Below, piece by piece: positions 1-8,485 of a stretch of 64,000 bases of DNA. The number at the start of each line of letters is the position of its first letter. Positions within the stretch are counted from its first letter, which is position 1. The notes under the pieces were generated by a model. That model did no database searches, was not told where the DNA came from, and was given only the letters and a program-made list of their open reading frames with translations. The translations under genes were made by a program, and so were the position numbers. Source of the DNA: Streptococcus mitis. GTDB lineage: Bacteria; Bacillota; Bacilli; Lactobacillales; Streptococcaceae. The DNA is taken from contig NZ_RJOB01000007.1 of assembly GCF_003943935.1 (NCBI RefSeq), positions 62,001 to 126,000 of the forward strand, in the 5' to 3' direction.

Positions 1-25
1 CTAAAATATAACTTTTTAATTTCAT
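1..25 (-). CDS. Sensor histidine kinase, first codons only
   Basis: An ATG at 25-23 overlaps the stop codon of the preceding response regulator gene by one base (TAATG) and opens a frame reading MKLKSYIL before it leaves the window. Cognate kinases usually follow their regulator with such coupling, and the counterpart pneumococcal locus (TCS08, SaeRS-like) has a kinase here. Only eight codons are visible, so the identity rests on position. Confidence 0.6.
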
Positions 26-720
26 TAACTACCTCGTGCTTTCTCAATTTTGTAGCCCAAGCCCCAGACGGTTTTGATGGTGGGTGTTTCTGAACTAGCA
101 TGTTTAGCCAACTCCTGTCGAAGAGCATGAATATGAACATTCAAGGTATTGGTATCATCTACATAGTCTTCCTGCCAGACCTTTTCATAGAGGTCTGTCT
201 TAGAAAAAACGCGCTCTGGATTGCTGGCTAAAAGCCATAGAAGTTCGAAGGATTTGACTGTTAAATCAAGCCCCACATCTCCGACTTGGACCTCATGACT
301 ACCGTGATTCATCCGTAAATCCCCGAGACTGACGACTTCTGTCTCACCTCCACGATGAAGGCGACGTAAGATATTGTGGACACGCAAAACCAGCTCACGA
401 GGGCTAAAGGGCTTGGCAATAAAGTCGTCTGCCCCTAAGCTCAGGCCGTAAATTTTGTCCTGCTCACTAGTCTTAGCCGTGATAAAGAGAAAAGGCTGAT
501 CTGGAGATTGATACTGGACTTCGCTAATCAAATCATAACCATCCATCCGAGGCATCATGATATCTGTAATAATCAAATCAATCGGTTTTCGCTTGAAGAT
601 TTCTAAGGCCTCTACCCCATCATGAGCTACCAAAACCTGATATCCTGCCTGAACCAGATAACGTTGATGAATATCTGTGATTTCTACCTCGTCGTCAACG
701 AGTAAAATTGTCTTTCCCAT
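25..720 (-). CDS. saeR: OmpR/PhoB-family response regulator (TCS08/SaeR-like)
   Basis: Two-component response regulator of 231 aa. The N-terminal receiver domain has the acidic pair in ILLVDDEVEI and the phosphoacceptor aspartate in LIITDIMMPRMDG, with the conserved lysine in DDFIAKPFSP. The C-terminal half is a winged-helix DNA-binding domain ending in the typical TVWGLGYKIEK. I chose the ATG at 720 (MGKTILLVDD) because AGGAG lies just upstream; a longer frame from 768 has no such site and would start next to the promoter. A TATACT -10 lies at 759-764. The adjacent gene is pavB, whose pneumococcal homologue is reported to be controlled by TCS08, so it is a plausible target here. Confidence 0.9.
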   Translation of the reverse strand: MGKTILLVDDEVEITDIHQRYLVQAGYQVLVAHDGVEALEIFKRKPIDLIITDIMMPRMDGYDLISEVQYQSPDQPFLFITAKTSEQDKIYGLSLGADDFIAKPFSPRELVLRVHNILRRLHRGGETEVVSLGDLRMNHGSHEVQVGDVGLDLTVKSFELLWLLASNPERVFSKTDLYEKVWQEDYVDDTNTLNVHIHALRQELAKHASSETPTIKTVWGLGYKIEKARGS

Positions 721-758
721 CTGTCTCTCCTTTGAAAAAAACAGTGCTATACCACAAT

Positions 759-788
759 AGTATAACACTATTTTAATCTCTTTACGAA
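759..788 (-). promoter_or_regulatory. Promoter of the response regulator gene
   Basis: On the minus strand a TATACT -10 (759-764) lies about 40 bases before the chosen ATG. A weak -35 candidate (TTCGTA) sits 18 bases further up. The weak -35 suggests activator dependence or low basal use. Confidence 0.45.
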
Positions 789-843
789 CATTCTAATCGA
801 TATCTGGATTTTTCAAATCCTAGATAGAAAGTCTGTAGCTAGA

Positions 844-3800
844 CTAGTCATTTTCCTCTTTTTTAGCTTTCAAACCGAGACCACCTAACAGTCCTGCTAA
901 GGCGAGTCCAAAGAATCCAAGAGTAGCCATTGATGTTTGGGCTTCACCAGTATATGGAAGCATGTCTTTTTGGTCTTTCATTTGATCAGCCATCATTGGG
1001 GTTGACACCTTGTTATTGGATGTCATCTTGCCTTCATCAGACATTTTGCTTGAGGTTGCTGGAGCTTGATCTTGTTTCATGCTTGGTGTTGCCATAGGCT
1101 GGCTAGCATTCATGGTTTTGTCCTGCTCTTTGCTAGGCATCATCTTATCCTGGCTAGCAGCTGGCATTTTAGATTTCATCTCATCTTGATTGGCACTTGG
1201 CATTTGAGCGTTCATCTTAGACGCATCTTGATGACTATTCATCATTGGAGCTGGCATAGCTGAACCATTAGAAGATGGGACGAAGCCTGATTGCATCTGA
1301 GTAAGAGACTGATGTCCATTCAAGTTTACTGTCAAATCCTTAGTCGCTACGAGATTGCTCAAATCGGCCTTGCCGTCTTTGGCACCGTACACTTTGATAG
1401 TTGCTTTATAGCTTTGAGTGCCGTTTTGTTTCAAAAGGTCAAGAAGCTCTTTGTCAGATTTACCTTGAGTACCTGCCAAGTCCACTTCATAGAAGTAAAG
1501 ACCTTTGCCCAATTTTTCTACTGGTGGAAGGGCGGGGTTTTTAGCTGAGCCGTTGTCTGACCATGGGGCTTTGTCAGAGGCTTTTAAGATCAGACGAGTC
1601 AACATACCGTCACCAGCGAAGAATTCGTAAGGAATGACTTGGTTGACACCAGCTGTGAACGGTCCAGGGAAATTAGCTTTGTCTAGGTAAGTGGCTGGGA
1701 CATCTACTGTGTCTTTAGTATTGTCGGCTACGCCCTTTTGCACTTCAGCTGGAGTAGTCAAGCCATTCAAGTTGACATCCAATTCTTTAGTCGCTACAAG
1801 GTTGCTTAAATCGGCCTTACCATCTTTAGCACCGTATACCTTGATAGTGGCTTTATAACTTTGTGTACCATTTTGTTTCAAGAGGTCTAGAAGCTCTTTA
1901 TCAGATTTACCTTGAGTACCTGCCAAGTCCACTTCATAGAAGTAGAGACCTTTGCCCAATTTTTCTACTGGTGGAAGGGCGGGGTTTTTAGCTAAACCGT
2001 TGTCTGACCATGGGGCTTTATCAGAAGCTTTCAAGATAAGGCGAGTCAACATACCGTCACCGGCGAAGAATTCATACGGAATAACTTGGTTGACACCAGC
2101 TGTGAATGGGCCAGGGAAATTGGCTTTGTCCAAGTAAGTAGCTGGAACATCTACTGTGTCTTTGGTATTGTCAGCCACGCCTTTTTGGACTTCAGCTAGG
2201 GTAGTTAAGCTATTCAAGTTTACTGTCAAATCTTTAGTCGCTACGAGGTTGCTCAAGTCTGCCTTGCCGTCTTTCGCACCGTACACTTTGATAGTTGCCT
2301 TATAGCTTTGAGTGCCGTTTTGTTTCAAGAGGTCAAGCAATTCTTTATCTGATTTACCTTGGGTACCGGCCAAATCTACTTCATAGAAGTAAAGGCCTTT
2401 GCCCAACTTCTCTACTGGTGGAAGAGCTGGATTTTTAGCTGAACCATTGTCTGACCATGGAGCCTTGTCGGATGCTTTCAAGATAAGGCGGGTTAACATA
2501 CCGTCACCTGCGAAGAATTCGTATGGAATGACTTGGTTGACACCAGCTGTGAATGGGCCAGGGAAGCTGGCTTTGTCCAAGTATGTAGCTGGAACATCTA
2601 CTGTGTCTTTAGTGTTGTCAGCCACACCTTTTTGGACCTCAGCTGGAGTAGTTAAGCCATTCAAGTTTACTGTCAAATCCTTAGTCGCTACAAGATTACT
2701 CAAATCGGCCTTGCCATCTTTTGCACCGTACACTTTGATGGTAGCTTTATAGCTTTGTGTACCATTTTGTTTCAAGAGGTCAAGAAGTTCTTTGTCAGAT
2801 TTACCTTGAGTACCTGCCAAGTCCACTTCGTAGAAGTAGAGTCCTTTGCCCAATTTCTCTACTGGTGGAAGAGCAGGGTTTTTAGCAGAACCATTATCTG
2901 ACCACGGAGCCTTGTCTGAAGCTTTCAAGATAAGACGAGTCAACATACCGTCACCAGCGAAGAGTTCATATGGAATGACTTGGTTGACACCAGCTGTGAA
3001 TGGGCCTGGGAAGTTGGCTTTATCAAGGTAGCTAGCTGGAACATCTACTGTGTCTTTAGTGTTGTCAGCCACACCTTTTTGGACCTCAGCTGGAGTAGTT
3101 AAGCCATTCAAGTTTACTGTCAAATCCTTAGTCGCTACAAGATTACTCAAATCGGCCTTGCCATCTTTTGCACCGTACACTTTGATGGTAGCTTTATAGC
3201 TTTGTGTACCATTTTGTTTCAAGAGGTCAAGAAGCTCTTTGTCTGATTTGCCTTGAGTACCTGCCAAGTCCACTTCGTAGAAGTAGAGTCCTTTGCCCAA
3301 TTTTTCTACTGGTGGAAGGGCGGGATTTTTAGCTGAGCCATTGTCTGACCATGGAGCCTTGTCGGATGCTTTCAAGATCAGACGAGTCAACATACCGTCA
3401 CCGGCGAAAAATTCGTATGGAATAACTTGGTTGACACCAGCTGTGAATGGGCCTGGGAAGTTAGCCTTGTCCAAGTAAGTGGCTGGAACATCCACTGTGT
3501 CTTTAGTATTGTCAGCTACGCCTTTTTGTACTTCAGCTGGTGTGGTTGCTGGTTGAGCTTCACTTGCTTCACGGTCTTGTCCAGAAACTGCAGGCGCAGG
3601 ATTTGTCGCAGGTTTAAGCGCATCTTCTGTTTCTTTATTAGATTCTGGTTTTGCTTGCACTTCTTCTTTTGGTGCTACTACTTGGTCTTTAGCAGTCACA
3701 TCCGCTTTTTCTGGAGAGCTTGTAGTATCCAAGCTTGCTTTGGGCGTTGAATCTGCCTGTTCTGAAGGAAGAGCTACATCAACTGCTTTCTTGAGAACCT

Positions 3801-4002
3801 CTGCTGGTAAGTCGCTCTTTTCACTCACCGAATCTGCGTCTGGCCCAACTTGAGCAGGGGTTGGATTGACCACATCGGCACGCACAGAACTTGGTTGTCC
3901 AACTAGGACAAAGAAGCCACTGGCCACAACAACTGAGGCAACACCGACACTAAGACGGCGAATAGACCAACGAGTATATCTTTGATTTGGATTGAATTTC
4001 AT
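844..4002 (-). CDS. pavB: LPXTG surface adhesin with five SSURE repeats (PavB-like)
   Basis: Cell-wall-anchored protein of 1052 aa. It starts with a YSIRK-type signal peptide (TRWSIRRLSVGVAS followed by a hydrophobic stretch), then an acidic, Pro/Ala-rich segment to about residue 150. Five nearly identical 149-aa repeats follow (each begins TTPAEVQKGVADNTKD). Next comes a striking Met/Gln/Ser-rich spacer of about 110 residues, and last an LPYTGE sortase motif, a membrane segment and the tail KAKKEEND. The repeat matches the SSURE fibronectin-binding repeat of pneumococcal PavB, an adhesin for fibronectin and plasminogen. The gene sits beside a SaeR-like regulator that could control it. Repeat number varies between strains, so five is strain-specific. 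The Met-rich spacer is unusual for an LPXTG stalk. Confidence 0.92.
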   Translation of the reverse strand: MKFNPNQRYTRWSIRRLSVGVASVVVASGFFVLVGQPSSVRADVVNPTPAQVGPDADSVSEKSDLPAEVLKKAVDVALPSEQADSTPKASLDTTSSPEKADVTAKDQVVAPKEEVQAKPESNKETEDALKPATNPAPAVSGQDREASEAQPATTPAEVQKGVADNTKDTVDVPATYLDKANFPGPFTAGVNQVIPYEFFAGDGMLTRLILKASDKAPWSDNGSAKNPALPPVEKLGKGLYFYEVDLAGTQGKSDKELLDLLKQNGTQSYKATIKVYGAKDGKADLSNLVATKDLTVNLNGLTTPAEVQKGVADNTKDTVDVPASYLDKANFPGPFTAGVNQVIPYELFAGDGMLTRLILKASDKAPWSDNGSAKNPALPPVEKLGKGLYFYEVDLAGTQGKSDKELLDLLKQNGTQSYKATIKVYGAKDGKADLSNLVATKDLTVNLNGLTTPAEVQKGVADNTKDTVDVPATYLDKASFPGPFTAGVNQVIPYEFFAGDGMLTRLILKASDKAPWSDNGSAKNPALPPVEKLGKGLYFYEVDLAGTQGKSDKELLDLLKQNGTQSYKATIKVYGAKDGKADLSNLVATKDLTVNLNSLTTLAEVQKGVADNTKDTVDVPATYLDKANFPGPFTAGVNQVIPYEFFAGDGMLTRLILKASDKAPWSDNGLAKNPALPPVEKLGKGLYFYEVDLAGTQGKSDKELLDLLKQNGTQSYKATIKVYGAKDGKADLSNLVATKELDVNLNGLTTPAEVQKGVADNTKDTVDVPATYLDKANFPGPFTAGVNQVIPYEFFAGDGMLTRLILKASDKAPWSDNGSAKNPALPPVEKLGKGLYFYEVDLAGTQGKSDKELLDLLKQNGTQSYKATIKVYGAKDGKADLSNLVATKDLTVNLNGHQSLTQMQSGFVPSSNGSAMPAPMMNSHQDASKMNAQMPSANQDEMKSKMPAASQDKMMPSKEQDKTMNASQPMATPSMKQDQAPATSSKMSDEGKMTSNNKVSTPMMADQMKDQKDMLPYTGEAQTSMATLGFFGLALAGLLGGLGLKAKKEEND
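1312..3546 (-). repeat. Five tandem 447-bp SSURE coding repeats
   Basis: Five in-frame copies of a 447-bp unit (149 codons) run head to tail inside the surface adhesin gene. The unit boundary TTPAEV recurs every 447 bases, and a fixed motif in the reverse frame recurs at about 1505, 1952, 2399, 2846 and 3293. Amino-acid differences are few (for example Ala to Ser, Phe to Leu, Ser to Leu), which suggests recent amplification or gene conversion. A region like this is prone to copy-number change and to assembly collapse. Confidence 0.95.
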
Positions 4003-4013
4003 AGGATTCTCCT

Positions 4014-4095
4014 TAGAGTTTTTCTTTATTTGATGACTCTAGTATAATCTCCTAAAATTAAAAAGGATTAAGAAAAAGTTAAAATTTTTCTTAAA
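4014..4095 (-). promoter_or_regulatory. Promoter region of pavB with TTAA-rich repeats
   Basis: Minus-strand sequence upstream of pavB has a TATACT -10 within GATTATACT, preceded by several spaced TTAA motifs in an AT-rich tract (about 4060-4095). SaeR in staphylococci recognises GTTAAG direct repeats, so these could be the binding sites of the neighbouring SaeR-like regulator. That link is inference from motif shape only. Confidence 0.35.
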
Positions 4096-4117
4096 TCCCT
4101 CTTATAAAATACTTATA

Positions 4118-5134
4118 TTAATTAAATCCATAAACAGATTTGGTGATTTGATAGACGACATTGGAAAGTTTGCGAGCTGGCAAGACGGAATGTTTGGTCA
4201 AACGACTCAACATGGTCTTGCGAATGGCCTGAAAGACCTCTGGATTTTCCTGTTGAATATAGGTCCACAGCTCCCGTTTTTTGGCCAGATGCTCCGCTGT
4301 TCCAGCTCGGTTGAGCAGGGCACTAGAAATCACCGTCGTAATCTCAATATGATTCAGCAGATATTCTCGCATTTTGGGATGACTCACTTTGGACAAGTCA
4401 AGCTGGTCTACCAAGAGTCGATTGACCTTAAGTTGCTGGTCAATACGCTTAATCATTATCTGCTCATTGACAGACTGGTCCTCACGCCCAATCAAATAAC
4501 GATAGAAATCGACTGGCAGATAGTACATGGTCTTGACCTGCTGAAGAGGTGTAAAGACAAAGAGATTATCGACATAAAAAGTATGCTCAGGCAGTTGGAA
4601 CTGGCTGGCTCGCAACAAATCTGTCCGATAAATCAGCGAGTGCATCATGATATACTGGCCTTTGGAGAAATTTCCGACCTGGTCCCAGCCAAAAATCTTC
4701 TGGACAGGCAAGACTGACTCATAACTCATACTCTTCTTACGAGACTGACCTTCCTTTTCATAGACAAAATTGGTCACAAAGGCGTCCACCTCTTGACCTT
4801 CACTCTCTAGTTCCTGCAAGGTTTCCAAAATTTTCAGATAGGCACGAGGATCCACCCAGTCATCACTATCAACTACTTTAAAATAACGACCAGAAGCCTC
4901 TACCAAGCCACGATTGACCGCACCGCCATGGCCTTTATTTTCCTGATAAATGGCTCTAACGATGTTAGGATACTTGCTGGCTAAACTCTCAGCGATTTCC
5001 TGAGTCTGGTCCTGAGACCCATCATTGATAATCAAAATCTCAACTTGCTCACCACCAATCACCAGCGACTCCACACAGTAATGAAGATAGGCTGCAGCAT
5101 TATAGCTAGGGATGGCGATAGACAATAACTTCAT
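4118..5134 (-). CDS. Family 2 glycosyltransferase
   Basis: Cytosolic GT-A fold glycosyltransferase of 338 aa. The start MKLLSIAIPSYNAAAYLHYC and EILIINDGSQDQT form the nucleotide-sugar binding part, and VVDSDDWVDP carries the DXD-type metal-binding motif at about residues 90-100. The C-terminal 150 residues are helical and not recognised, and no membrane anchor is seen. GT2 enzymes of this type add sugars to surface polysaccharide, teichoic acid or glycoprotein. Its place after pavB suggests a cell-surface role, but acceptor and donor cannot be read from sequence. Confidence 0.85.
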   Translation of the reverse strand: MKLLSIAIPSYNAAAYLHYCVESLVIGGEQVEILIINDGSQDQTQEIAESLASKYPNIVRAIYQENKGHGGAVNRGLVEASGRYFKVVDSDDWVDPRAYLKILETLQELESEGQEVDAFVTNFVYEKEGQSRKKSMSYESVLPVQKIFGWDQVGNFSKGQYIMMHSLIYRTDLLRASQFQLPEHTFYVDNLFVFTPLQQVKTMYYLPVDFYRYLIGREDQSVNEQIMIKRIDQQLKVNRLLVDQLDLSKVSHPKMREYLLNHIEITTVISSALLNRAGTAEHLAKKRELWTYIQQENPEVFQAIRKTMLSRLTKHSVLPARKLSNVVYQITKSVYGFN

Positions 5135-5165
5135 GATCTGCTCCTTTAGGGGACTGATTTTTTCT

Positions 5166-5318
5166 TATACTCAATGAAAATCAAAGAGCAAACTAGGAAA
5201 CTAGCCGCAGGTTGCTCAAAGCACTGCTTTGAGGTTGCAGATAGAACTGACGAAGTCAGTAACATATATACGGCAAGGCGACGTTGACGTGGTTTGAAGA
5301 GATTTTCGAAGAGTATTA
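5166..5318 (-). repeat. BOX element (A-B-C)
   Basis: A streptococcal BOX repeat read on the minus strand. One end is the boxA-like sequence ending in TTCGAAAATC and CCACGTCAACG, the middle has the hairpin around GACTTCGTCAGT, and the other end has the boxC-like TTGATTTTCATTGAGTAT. It lies between the glycosyltransferase and potassium-uptake genes. BOX elements are small non-coding mobile repeats typical of S. pneumoniae and close relatives. Confidence 0.9.
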
Positions 5319-5443
5319 CTCTCTCTTGTCATTTCTTTCTATTCTACCATAAAGTCCAGCTTCTGAAGGATTTTTACTGAAATACAAGGGTTTCCGGTCT
5401 CTATTTCCTATCTTGGACATCAAAAAAGAGGGGATTCCCCTCC

Positions 5444-6109
5444 TTACGAATTCAATTCTGCCAAGTCATCTAGATACTGGTTGTTAATGACTGCCAAGAT
5501 ATAGGCATCTGCTTTCAAGAGGTCATTGGGACCAAACTGGACGTCCAGTGGTGAATTTTCCTGTTCGCGAAATCCTAAGACATTGAGGTTGTATTTACCA
5601 CGTAGATCCAGCTGACTCAGGCTTTGGCCTGCCCAAACACTAGGGATTTTCATCTCTACGATAGACACATTTTTATCCAGCTGAAAGACATCAACATTGT
5701 TATGAAAGAGAATGGTCTGTGCTAGAGACTGCCCCATTTCATACTCTGGTGAAATCACCGAGTCAGCACCGATTTTTTCTAACACCTTCTTGGCTGTCTG
5801 ACTTTTAACCTTGGCAATAACCCTTGGTACACCCAAACTCTTACAGTGCATAACTGCAAGCACACTCGACTCCAGATTTTCCCCTGTTGCTACTACAACC
5901 GTATCACAGGTATCAATTCCTGCAGTTCTGAGGAGTTCCTCATCTGTGATATCACCAACTACTCCACGCGCCAAAACGGGCTCAAATTGATTAATGTGCT
6001 CTGCGTGGTCGTCAATGGCAATAATATTCATATCTTGCTTGGCGAGGGCCGTCAGGACACTACTCCCGAAAATCCCCAAACCTAAAATTCCAATCGTACG
6101 ATCTGACAT
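5444..6109 (-). CDS. cabP: Potassium uptake regulatory subunit, RCK domain (CabP/KtrA-like)
   Basis: Cytosolic gating subunit of a Trk/Ktr potassium transporter, 221 aa from the ATG at 6109 (MSDRTIGILGLG). The Rossmann RCK-N domain has the nucleotide motif GLGIFGSS near the start and the acidic residue closing beta-2 in IIAIDDHAE. A C-terminal RCK-C domain follows from about residue 135. In pneumococcus the corresponding protein, CabP, binds cyclic di-AMP, which blocks its interaction with the TrkH-type channel and so lowers potassium uptake. It follows trkH, which stops at 6123, with the start 14 bases downstream: a two-gene operon. A longer frame from 6130 overlaps trkH and is less likely. 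Confidence 0.9.
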   Translation of the reverse strand: MSDRTIGILGLGIFGSSVLTALAKQDMNIIAIDDHAEHINQFEPVLARGVVGDITDEELLRTAGIDTCDTVVVATGENLESSVLAVMHCKSLGVPRVIAKVKSQTAKKVLEKIGADSVISPEYEMGQSLAQTILFHNNVDVFQLDKNVSIVEMKIPSVWAGQSLSQLDLRGKYNLNVLGFREQENSPLDVQFGPNDLLKADAYILAVINNQYLDDLAELNS

Positions 6110-6122
6110 CGTTCTTCCTTTC

Positions 6123-7502
6123 TTATCCAATACTAATATCTGCTTTCATATACTGAATCAAATCTTTCTTATCAGGCTGGTAATCCGCTAGACTAACCAG
6201 CAAGGTCAAGGGACCGATACGGCCGATAAACATGAGCACCATGACAATGCTGAGGGCTAACTTGCCCAATTCTGGTGTCAGATTTGCCGTGACCCCAACT
6301 GTCGCAAGAGCTGAAATGGTCTCAAACATGAGATAGATAAAGCGCGGTGTTCCTTCTGCCGTAATTCCCAACAACATCAAGCCCAACAAGAAGGTCATCA
6401 AAAAGATAATGAAGACACTAAAGGATTTTTGGACTGTTCGAGCTTCAATGGTTCTCTGCGCAACATTGGCATGAGGCAAGCCCAGCAACTCACTACGAGC
6501 AAAGACCAACAAGACAAAGAAGGTCGTAATCTTGAGCCCCCCAGCCGTCCCTCCAGGCGCCCCGCCGAGAAACATCTGTAGGATATAGATAAACAAGGTC
6601 ACAGACCGAGCTTGGGTGTAGTCAATAGAGGCAAAACCAGCCGTTCTCATGCTGACAGTTTGGAAAAAGCTGACTAGCACCTTCTCTGGGACACTAAGAT
6701 TACCAATGGTCCCAGGATTGTGCCACTCTGTAAAGAGTGTGGATACTGTCCCAAACAGCAAAATCCCTGCAGTCAAGAAGAGGACCAACTTGGTGTGGAA
6801 ACGTAGTCGACGTTTTTTCTTCTTGCCTAGCTGGGTGGCCAAGTCAAACCAGACCATAAAACCGAGACCACCAGTGATAATCAAACCAGCAATGACCAGA
6901 TTGATTAAAGGATCCGTCTGATAATTCACTAAACTGCTACTGCCGAAATTATCAAAGCCAGCATTACAAAAGGCTGAAATAGCTAAGAAGATAGAGGTAA
7001 AAATGCCTCGTCCCCAGCCGAACTCAGGAATAAAACGGAAACTTAACAGAAAGGCACCCAAGCCCTCCACCAGAAAAGTCGTCAAAAAGATGGACCGTAT
7101 AAAAGCCCTCAACGACCGAGTCTCCCCGTAACTAAAACTCTCCTGAATGGTTTCACGACTGCGAAGGCTGAGCTTTTGCTTACCCTGAATATAAAAGACC
7201 CCGATAAAGGTCATGAGCCCCAGACCACCAATCTGGATCAAGAGCATACAAATCAACTGACCCCAAACATTATAGGTGGTGGCCACCGGTTGCGTAAAAA
7301 GTCCCGTCACACAGACCATAGAAACCGTCGTAAAGAGATGGTCAAAATAAGTAGCCTGCGAACCGCTTGCCTGAACAAAAGGCAAACTCAAAAGGAGAGA
7401 ACCTATAAAAATAACTCCAGCGAAACTTAAAAAAATCCGACGAGCTGGCGAAAGTCCACCAAAGACTCTTTCAAGTTTTTTCACAAATAATTTGAATAAC
7501 AT
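6123..7502 (-). CDS. trkH: TrkH/KtrB-family potassium channel subunit
   Basis: Integral membrane potassium-translocating subunit of 459 aa with the expected four pore-loop repeats and about eight to ten membrane helices. Selectivity-filter glycines are visible in TVSMVCVTGLFTQ, AFCNAGFDNFG, TVSMRTAGFASID and SALATVGVTANL, one per repeat, which is diagnostic of the family. It forms the membrane pore with the RCK protein encoded just downstream. No separate promoter is evident between the two genes, so they are probably co-transcribed. Confidence 0.9.
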   Translation of the reverse strand: MLFKLFVKKLERVFGGLSPARRIFLSFAGVIFIGSLLLSLPFVQASGSQATYFDHLFTTVSMVCVTGLFTQPVATTYNVWGQLICMLLIQIGGLGLMTFIGVFYIQGKQKLSLRSRETIQESFSYGETRSLRAFIRSIFLTTFLVEGLGAFLLSFRFIPEFGWGRGIFTSIFLAISAFCNAGFDNFGSSSLVNYQTDPLINLVIAGLIITGGLGFMVWFDLATQLGKKKKRRLRFHTKLVLFLTAGILLFGTVSTLFTEWHNPGTIGNLSVPEKVLVSFFQTVSMRTAGFASIDYTQARSVTLFIYILQMFLGGAPGGTAGGLKITTFFVLLVFARSELLGLPHANVAQRTIEARTVQKSFSVFIIFLMTFLLGLMLLGITAEGTPRFIYLMFETISALATVGVTANLTPELGKLALSIVMVLMFIGRIGPLTLLVSLADYQPDKKDLIQYMKADISIG

Positions 7503-7535
7503 ATATCCATTGTACCATAAAAAGAAGAAGAGTAG

Positions 7536-8300
7536 CTAGAACTTAGAGGCTATCTCAAGGCAGAGTTCCAAGGCCTTCTCGAAAGCTTCTGAACCCCAGT
7601 CACGACTGTCGTACTGGTCCAAGTCTGCTAGAGAATCTGCTGTAAACAACAACTCTCCCCAGAGGACCCCACGCAATTGAGCTACTGCCGCAAGCGCAGA
7701 ACACTCCATCTCCACAACAGCACAGCCTTCCTCCTTGCGATAAGCCACCTTTTCAGCCGTTTCTCGGTAAAAACCATCTGTGGACCAGGTCATGACTTCT
7801 TCATAGGGAATCTCTCTGTCTTCCAAAACTCGCTCAATAGCAGCAATAGCCTCTGGCTGAATTTCCATATAACGAGAAGGTGCCACATAGTGGTAGCTGG
7901 CTCCTTCATCTCGTAAAGCCCGAACAGGGACTAGAAAGGCATTTTCTTCTATATCAGCCAGCACACCACAGGTACCGGTTGAAATAATCTGCTCCACACC
8001 GTAACCAATCAACCAATCCATAAACTGGGCCGCTGGAGCGGAACCCACAGGAGCCTGAGCCAGACAAATTTCCTCGCCCTTGTAGTTGATGACATAGACT
8101 GGATAGGTCTTGGTGGCAGAAACGAATTCGCCGACACAATCCGCCCCTACTTCCCTCGCATAGCGATCAATCTCCTCTTCCAAAAATGCATAGATGCACT
8201 TCTTTGGTAACTTTAAATCCAAGCCTTCATGATTCGACATAATGACTGCCTCAGGATTATCATCAAACTCTAAAATAGGAATAGCATGTTTTTGAATCAT
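7536..8300 (-). CDS. Nucleoside phosphorylase (PNP/UDP family)
   Basis: Soluble 254-aa enzyme of the purine nucleoside/uridine phosphorylase family, which splits nucleosides with phosphate into base and ribose-1-phosphate. It shows GTCGVLADIEENAFLVP (phosphate/ribose site) and the VVEMECSALAAVAQ signature, where Met-Glu contact the ribose, plus a SLADLDQYD region near the C-terminus. The base specificity (uridine, purine or other) cannot be decided from these motifs. It sits alone between trkH and the divergent sulfur operon. Confidence 0.85.
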   Translation of the reverse strand: MIQKHAIPILEFDDNPEAVIMSNHEGLDLKLPKKCIYAFLEEEIDRYAREVGADCVGEFVSATKTYPVYVINYKGEEICLAQAPVGSAPAAQFMDWLIGYGVEQIISTGTCGVLADIEENAFLVPVRALRDEGASYHYVAPSRYMEIQPEAIAAIERVLEDREIPYEEVMTWSTDGFYRETAEKVAYRKEEGCAVVEMECSALAAVAQLRGVLWGELLFTADSLADLDQYDSRDWGSEAFEKALELCLEIASKF

Positions 8301-8425
8301 AGAATACCTCCTCTAATTTTGTACTATTGTATCAAATGCTGACCGAGTGTCAAGGAGGAAGCTGAGGAACCGAGGAGAAAAACAATACAATCGCAACCAA
8401 CCCCCACCAATTCAAAACAACTTGC

Positions 8426-8473
8426 TTGACAAAAGCTTGACTTCATGGTTTAATATACCCCATAAGGGTATAT
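8426..8473 (+). promoter_or_regulatory. Sulfur-operon promoter with CstR-type operator
   Basis: A consensus -35 TTGACA (8426-8431) is followed by a TTTAAT-like -10 (8449-8454). Overlapping the -10 and start region is a perfect inverted repeat: ATATACCC at 8453-8460, a 5-base spacer, GGGTATAT at 8466-8473. This ATACCC/GGGTAT arrangement is the known operator form for CsoR-family persulfide repressors (CstR). A CstR-like gene lies at the far end of the same locus. Repression by steric block of polymerase, relieved by persulfides, is the expected mode. Confidence 0.85.
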
Positions 8474-8485
8474 TTGGAGGTGCCT

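Noticed and set aside
1952..3478. Four similar plus-strand frames of 61-117 aa spaced 447 bases apart
   Set aside because: They are reverse-strand shadows of the SSURE repeats in the adhesin gene; their periodicity is that of the repeat.
1312..3546. CRISPR array
   Set aside because: The regular repeat is coding and 447 bp long; no short repeat-spacer arrays were seen anywhere in the window.
5846..6191. Plus-strand frames opposite the RCK/TrkH genes
   Set aside because: Antisense to well-supported coding sequence, without ribosome sites or recognisable protein features.
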